Assembly: GCA_003105305.1 (NCBI GenBank)
Contig: PQAQ01000224.1
Coordinates: 1-7,958, forward strand
Length of the DNA stretch: 7,958 nt
Source of the DNA: Candidatus Methylomirabilota bacterium
GTDB taxonomy: Bacteria; Methylomirabilota; Methylomirabilia; Methylomirabilales; Methylomirabilaceae
Reading direction: 5' to 3'
Made by a program: the position numbers and the translations under genes. Under the pieces are notes generated by a model. The model was not told the origin of the DNA, searched no databases, and worked only from the letters and a program-made list of their open reading frames with translations. Positions 6,229-7,958 of this stretch are shown here, in pieces; the first letter of the stretch is position 1, and the number at the start of each line of letters is the position of its first letter.

Positions 6229-6933
6229 ATGGTTAAGGCGCCAGATCCGATGAGTGGGCAGAGTGTTGAGCGAACAATAGCTGTCTTGACGGTGGTCGGC
6301 TTGGCGGCCGGGCTTTACAGCGCGTTTGTCTATGCGCCGGCTGATGCGGTACAGGGAGAGGTTCAGCGGCTCATGTACCTGCACGTTCCATTGATCCTGA
6401 TCAGCTATCTTGCCTTTTTTGTGGTATTTGTCGCGAGTCTCTTGTATTTGTGGCGCCGTCAGAGTTGGTATGACGCAGTCGCGCACTCGTCGGCTGAGAT
6501 CGGCGTGCTCTTTACGGCATTGTCGATCGCCATCGGATCGATATGGGGGCGACCAACGTGGGGGGCATGGTGGACGTGGGATGCGCGATTAACCACGACC
6601 GCGATCCTGCTGTTGGTCTTTCTCGGTTATTTGATGCTTCGGACGCTGGTAGACGATCCGTCGAGGGGAGCCACATTCTGCGCAGTCCTCGGCATTCTCG
6701 GTTTTCTTGATATTCCGATCATCCATATGTCGGTCGTGTGGTGGCGGACGCTGCACCAGCCTGCCTCAATGCTGCGGCCCGGTCCGTCAGCGGTAGCGCC
6801 GGACATGCAAGTGGCGCTGTATGCGAACCTTGTAGCCTTCGGGTTGCTGTACGCCTATCTCCTGATCAAGCGCCTGCAGATCGAAGGGGCGAGAGAAGAG
6901 CTGCTCAGGCTGCAAATGGAATTGCTGGGGTGA
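6229..6933 (+). CDS. ccmC: Heme handling protein CcmC (WWD-domain heme chaperone)
   Basis: CcmC is an inner-membrane protein of the heme-handling family that attaches heme covalently to CcmE. From ATG 6229 it has 234 aa and about six membrane segments. The tryptophan-rich WWD motif is WGRPTWGAWWTWDARLT (106-122). The two axial heme ligands are His52 in YLHVP and His176 in WWRTLHQP, equivalent to E. coli His60 and His184. All are intact. The start is uncertain: TTG 6205 would give 242 aa and overlap ccmB by 11 nt, and ATG 6250 would shorten it. ATG 6229 is 13 nt after the ccmB stop, but no strong ribosome binding site precedes any of them. The gene ends with TGA 6931-6933, overlapped by the GTG start of the next small gene. 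Confidence 0.94.
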   Translation: MVKAPDPMSGQSVERTIAVLTVVGLAAGLYSAFVYAPADAVQGEVQRLMYLHVPLILISYLAFFVVFVASLLYLWRRQSWYDAVAHSSAEIGVLFTALSIAIGSIWGRPTWGAWWTWDARLTTTAILLLVFLGYLMLRTLVDDPSRGATFCAVLGILGFLDIPIIHMSVVWWRTLHQPASMLRPGPSAVAPDMQVALYANLVAFGLLYAYLLIKRLQIEGAREELLRLQMELLG

Positions 6934-7076
6934 ATCCATGGTCCTATATTCTGGCCGGGTATCTGCTTACTGGCGGAAGTGTGCTCGTGTACCTCTTATC
7001 GCTTAATTGGAGAAAAAGAGCCGCCACGACTCAGCGTGATAGACTCAGGCGACAGTGGAAGGACATGACAGAATGA
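6930..7076 (+). CDS. ccmD: Small membrane protein CcmD (heme exporter protein D)
   Basis: This is a 48-residue ORF starting at GTG 6930, which overlaps the ccmC stop (GTGA) and ends in TGA overlapping the ccmE start (ATGA). The predicted product has one hydrophobic segment (about 6-24, ILAGYLLTGGSVLVYLLSL). A strongly basic, cytoplasmic-type tail follows (NWRKRAATTQRDRLRRQW). This layout and the WSYILAGY-type N-terminus match CcmD, which tethers holo-CcmE/CcmC to CcmAB. CcmD is poorly conserved, so the call relies on position between ccmC and ccmE, length and topology. The frame stays open upstream into ccmC (from about 6738), but that part is antiparallel to known CcmD structure and simply shadows ccmC. 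The gene is short enough to be skipped by automatic calling. Confidence 0.82.
   Translation: MNPWSYILAGYLLTGGSVLVYLLSLNWRKRAATTQRDRLRRQWKDMTE
7057..7063 (+). promoter_or_regulatory. Ribosome binding site deciding the ccmE start
   Basis: GGAAGGA lies inside the end of ccmD, 9 nt before ATG 7073. It supports 7073 over the in-frame ATG at 7055, which the site itself would overlap. Confidence 0.6.
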
Positions 7077-7522
7077 CAAAGAAGACAAAACTGTTGTTGG
7101 GTGGAGGTCTCATCGTTGCCGCCCTCGCCTATTTGATCAATAGCGGGATTCGAGAAGCCGCGGTCTATTACATCACACCCTCTGAATTGAAGGCGAAAGG
7201 CGGTACGGTCACCGATCGGTCATTACGCCTGGGTGGGATGGTGGTGCCCGGGTCGCTCCACTGGGAGCCGAAGACGCTGAAGCTGACCTTTCGCCTGACC
7301 GACGGGAAGGAAGAGGTGGCCGTTGAACACACCGGCTCCCCGCCGGATCTTTTTAAGGAAGGCGCCGGAGCGGTGGTCGAAGGGAAGTGCACCGCCGACG
7401 GTCCGTTTCAATCAAGCATGATTATGGCCAAACATTCCGAAGAGTATACGCCTCCGAAGAACGGGGAAGGCTCGGCTCAACATATCCATCAAACCGTGGC
7501 GAAGCCGCAACTTACACCATAA
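7073..7522 (+). CDS. ccmE: Periplasmic heme chaperone CcmE
   Basis: CcmE binds heme covalently through one histidine and hands it to the CcmF ligation module. From ATG 7073 it has 149 aa. A short basic N-terminus precedes a single membrane anchor (about 6-22, LLLGGGLIVAALAYLIN), so the beta-barrel domain is periplasmic. Family motifs in order are VYYITPSEL (31-39), RLGGMVVPGSL, FRLTDGKEEVAVEHTGSPPDLF and KEGAGAVVEGK. The heme-binding motif is AKHSEEYTPP, with His121 as the covalent ligand and Tyr125 as the axial ligand. It is therefore the common histidine type, not the cysteine variant found in some archaea and bacteria. The tail carries a further HIHQ, which is unremarkable. The start overlaps the ccmD stop. 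The TAA stop shares its last A with the ccmF ATG. Confidence 0.95.
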   Translation: MTKKTKLLLGGGLIVAALAYLINSGIREAAVYYITPSELKAKGGTVTDRSLRLGGMVVPGSLHWEPKTLKLTFRLTDGKEEVAVEHTGSPPDLFKEGAGAVVEGKCTADGPFQSSMIMAKHSEEYTPPKNGEGSAQHIHQTVAKPQLTP

Positions 7523-7958
7523 TGATCGCCATACTGGGCCGCTTCAGTCTGTGGTTGGCTCTTGCACTTGCAGTGTATGGCGCCTGCGTGTCTCTTCTTG
7601 GAGCGCGACGGTGTCGGCCATCTTTGATCGAGAGCGGACAAGGCGCGGTCGTATCGGTCTTCGGGCTGAGCACCTTTGCGGTTCTGCTGATGGAGGCTGG
7701 GCTGGTGGGCCATGACTTCAGTCTTGAGTATGTGGCCCGCAACGCCAGTCTTGATACGCCGCTACTCTACACGATCATTGCGTTGTGGGGGGCGCTTGAA
7801 GGTTCCATCCTGCTCTGGATCTGGTTGTTGGCCCTGATGACCGTGCTCACGGTATGGATCGAGCGGAAGCGGCAGCACGAGTTGATTCCGTACGTGACGA
7901 TGGTGCTGTTGTGCGTCTCGGCCTTTTTCCTCTTCCTGGCCGTTATTCCGGCCAGTCC
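7522..7958 (+). CDS. ccmF: Cytochrome c heme lyase subunit CcmF (partial, N-terminal part)
   Basis: CcmF is the large inner-membrane subunit of the heme ligation complex with CcmH/CcmI. It takes heme from holo-CcmE and supports thioether bond formation with apocytochrome c. From ATG 7522 (TAATG overlap with the ccmE stop) 145 complete codons are visible before the window ends; a full CcmF is usually around 650 aa. The N-terminus MIAILGRFSLWLALALAVYG is hydrophobic as expected. It is followed by HDFSLEYVARNASLDTPLLY (64-83), a family hallmark, and LWGALEGSILLW (88-99), the counterpart of WGGHEGSLLLW in proteobacterial proteins. Four membrane segments are visible (about 8-27, 42-62, 83-112, 123-143). 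The WWD motif and histidine ligands lie beyond the edge. No strong ribosome binding site is present, so translation is probably coupled to ccmE. Confidence 0.94.
   Translation, partial: MIAILGRFSLWLALALAVYGACVSLLGARRCRPSLIESGQGAVVSVFGLSTFAVLLMEAGLVGHDFSLEYVARNASLDTPLLYTIIALWGALEGSILLWIWLLALMTVLTVWIERKRQHELIPYVTMVLLCVSAFFLFLAVIPAS

Noticed and set aside
6738..6929. Upstream extension of the ccmD frame into ccmC
   Set aside because: The extension is fully out of frame within conserved ccmC and encodes an Ala/Ser/Cys-rich sequence unlike CcmD; GTG 6930 gives the expected size and overlap.
1..7958. CRISPR array, insertion sequence, tRNA, rRNA, integrase or defence genes
   Set aside because: No spaced direct repeats, transposase motifs, cloverleaf patterns or defence-type domains were seen in any frame by reading.

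Overview
The window is ordinary, densely packed bacterial chromosome. All recognisable genes lie on the + strand, in two blocks separated by one intergenic gap of about 180 nt (4606-4785). The sequence is moderately GC-rich (a high-50s percentage judged by eye, not computed). A System I (Ccm) cytochrome c maturation locus, LipB-based lipoylation and a three-subunit 2-oxoacid dehydrogenase complex suggest a respiring Gram-negative-type bacterium. A deep-branching lineage such as Methylomirabilota (NC10), Nitrospirota or a deltaproteobacterial group would fit, but nothing in the window fixes the taxon.

Block 1 (1-4605) is a lipoate and 2-oxoacid dehydrogenase operon. It begins with the last codons of an upstream gene, probably the E1 beta subunit. 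These are followed by a short spacer holding a striking inverted array of telomere-like heptamers (38-92), then the E2 acyltransferase (pdhC, 143-1414). Dihydrolipoyl dehydrogenase E3 (1411-2820) overlaps E2 by 4 nt. Octanoyltransferase LipB (2858-3586) follows after 37 nt, and then a response regulator with an HD-GYP phosphodiesterase domain (3583-4605), which starts at TTG inside the lipB stop. LipB supplies the octanoyl group that becomes the lipoyl arm on E2, and E3 re-oxidises that arm. The enzyme and its cofactor loading are therefore encoded together. The signalling gene appears translationally coupled to lipB, but its biochemical link to the rest is unknown.

The gap at 4606-4785 has no gene. 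It holds a plausible extended -10 promoter, two small hairpins, a 9-bp direct repeat and a second -10-like box.

Block 2 (4786 to the window end) is a cytochrome c maturation operon in the order ccmA, ccmB, ccmC, ccmD, ccmE, ccmF. The genes overlap by 1 to 4 nt, except for a short gap at ccmB-ccmC. CcmAB is the ABC transporter, CcmC (with CcmD) loads heme onto CcmE, and CcmF begins the ligation module. CcmF is cut by the window edge, and ccmG/ccmH would be expected beyond it. The ccmD gene is only 48 codons, with a GTG start, and is easily missed.

No previously undescribed multi-gene system is evident. The points most worth a second look are the heptamer inverted array at 38-92, the G_GGG_GGC heptamer at the ccmA/ccmB junction (5529-5535), the lipB to HD-GYP coupling, and the regulatory gap before ccmA.
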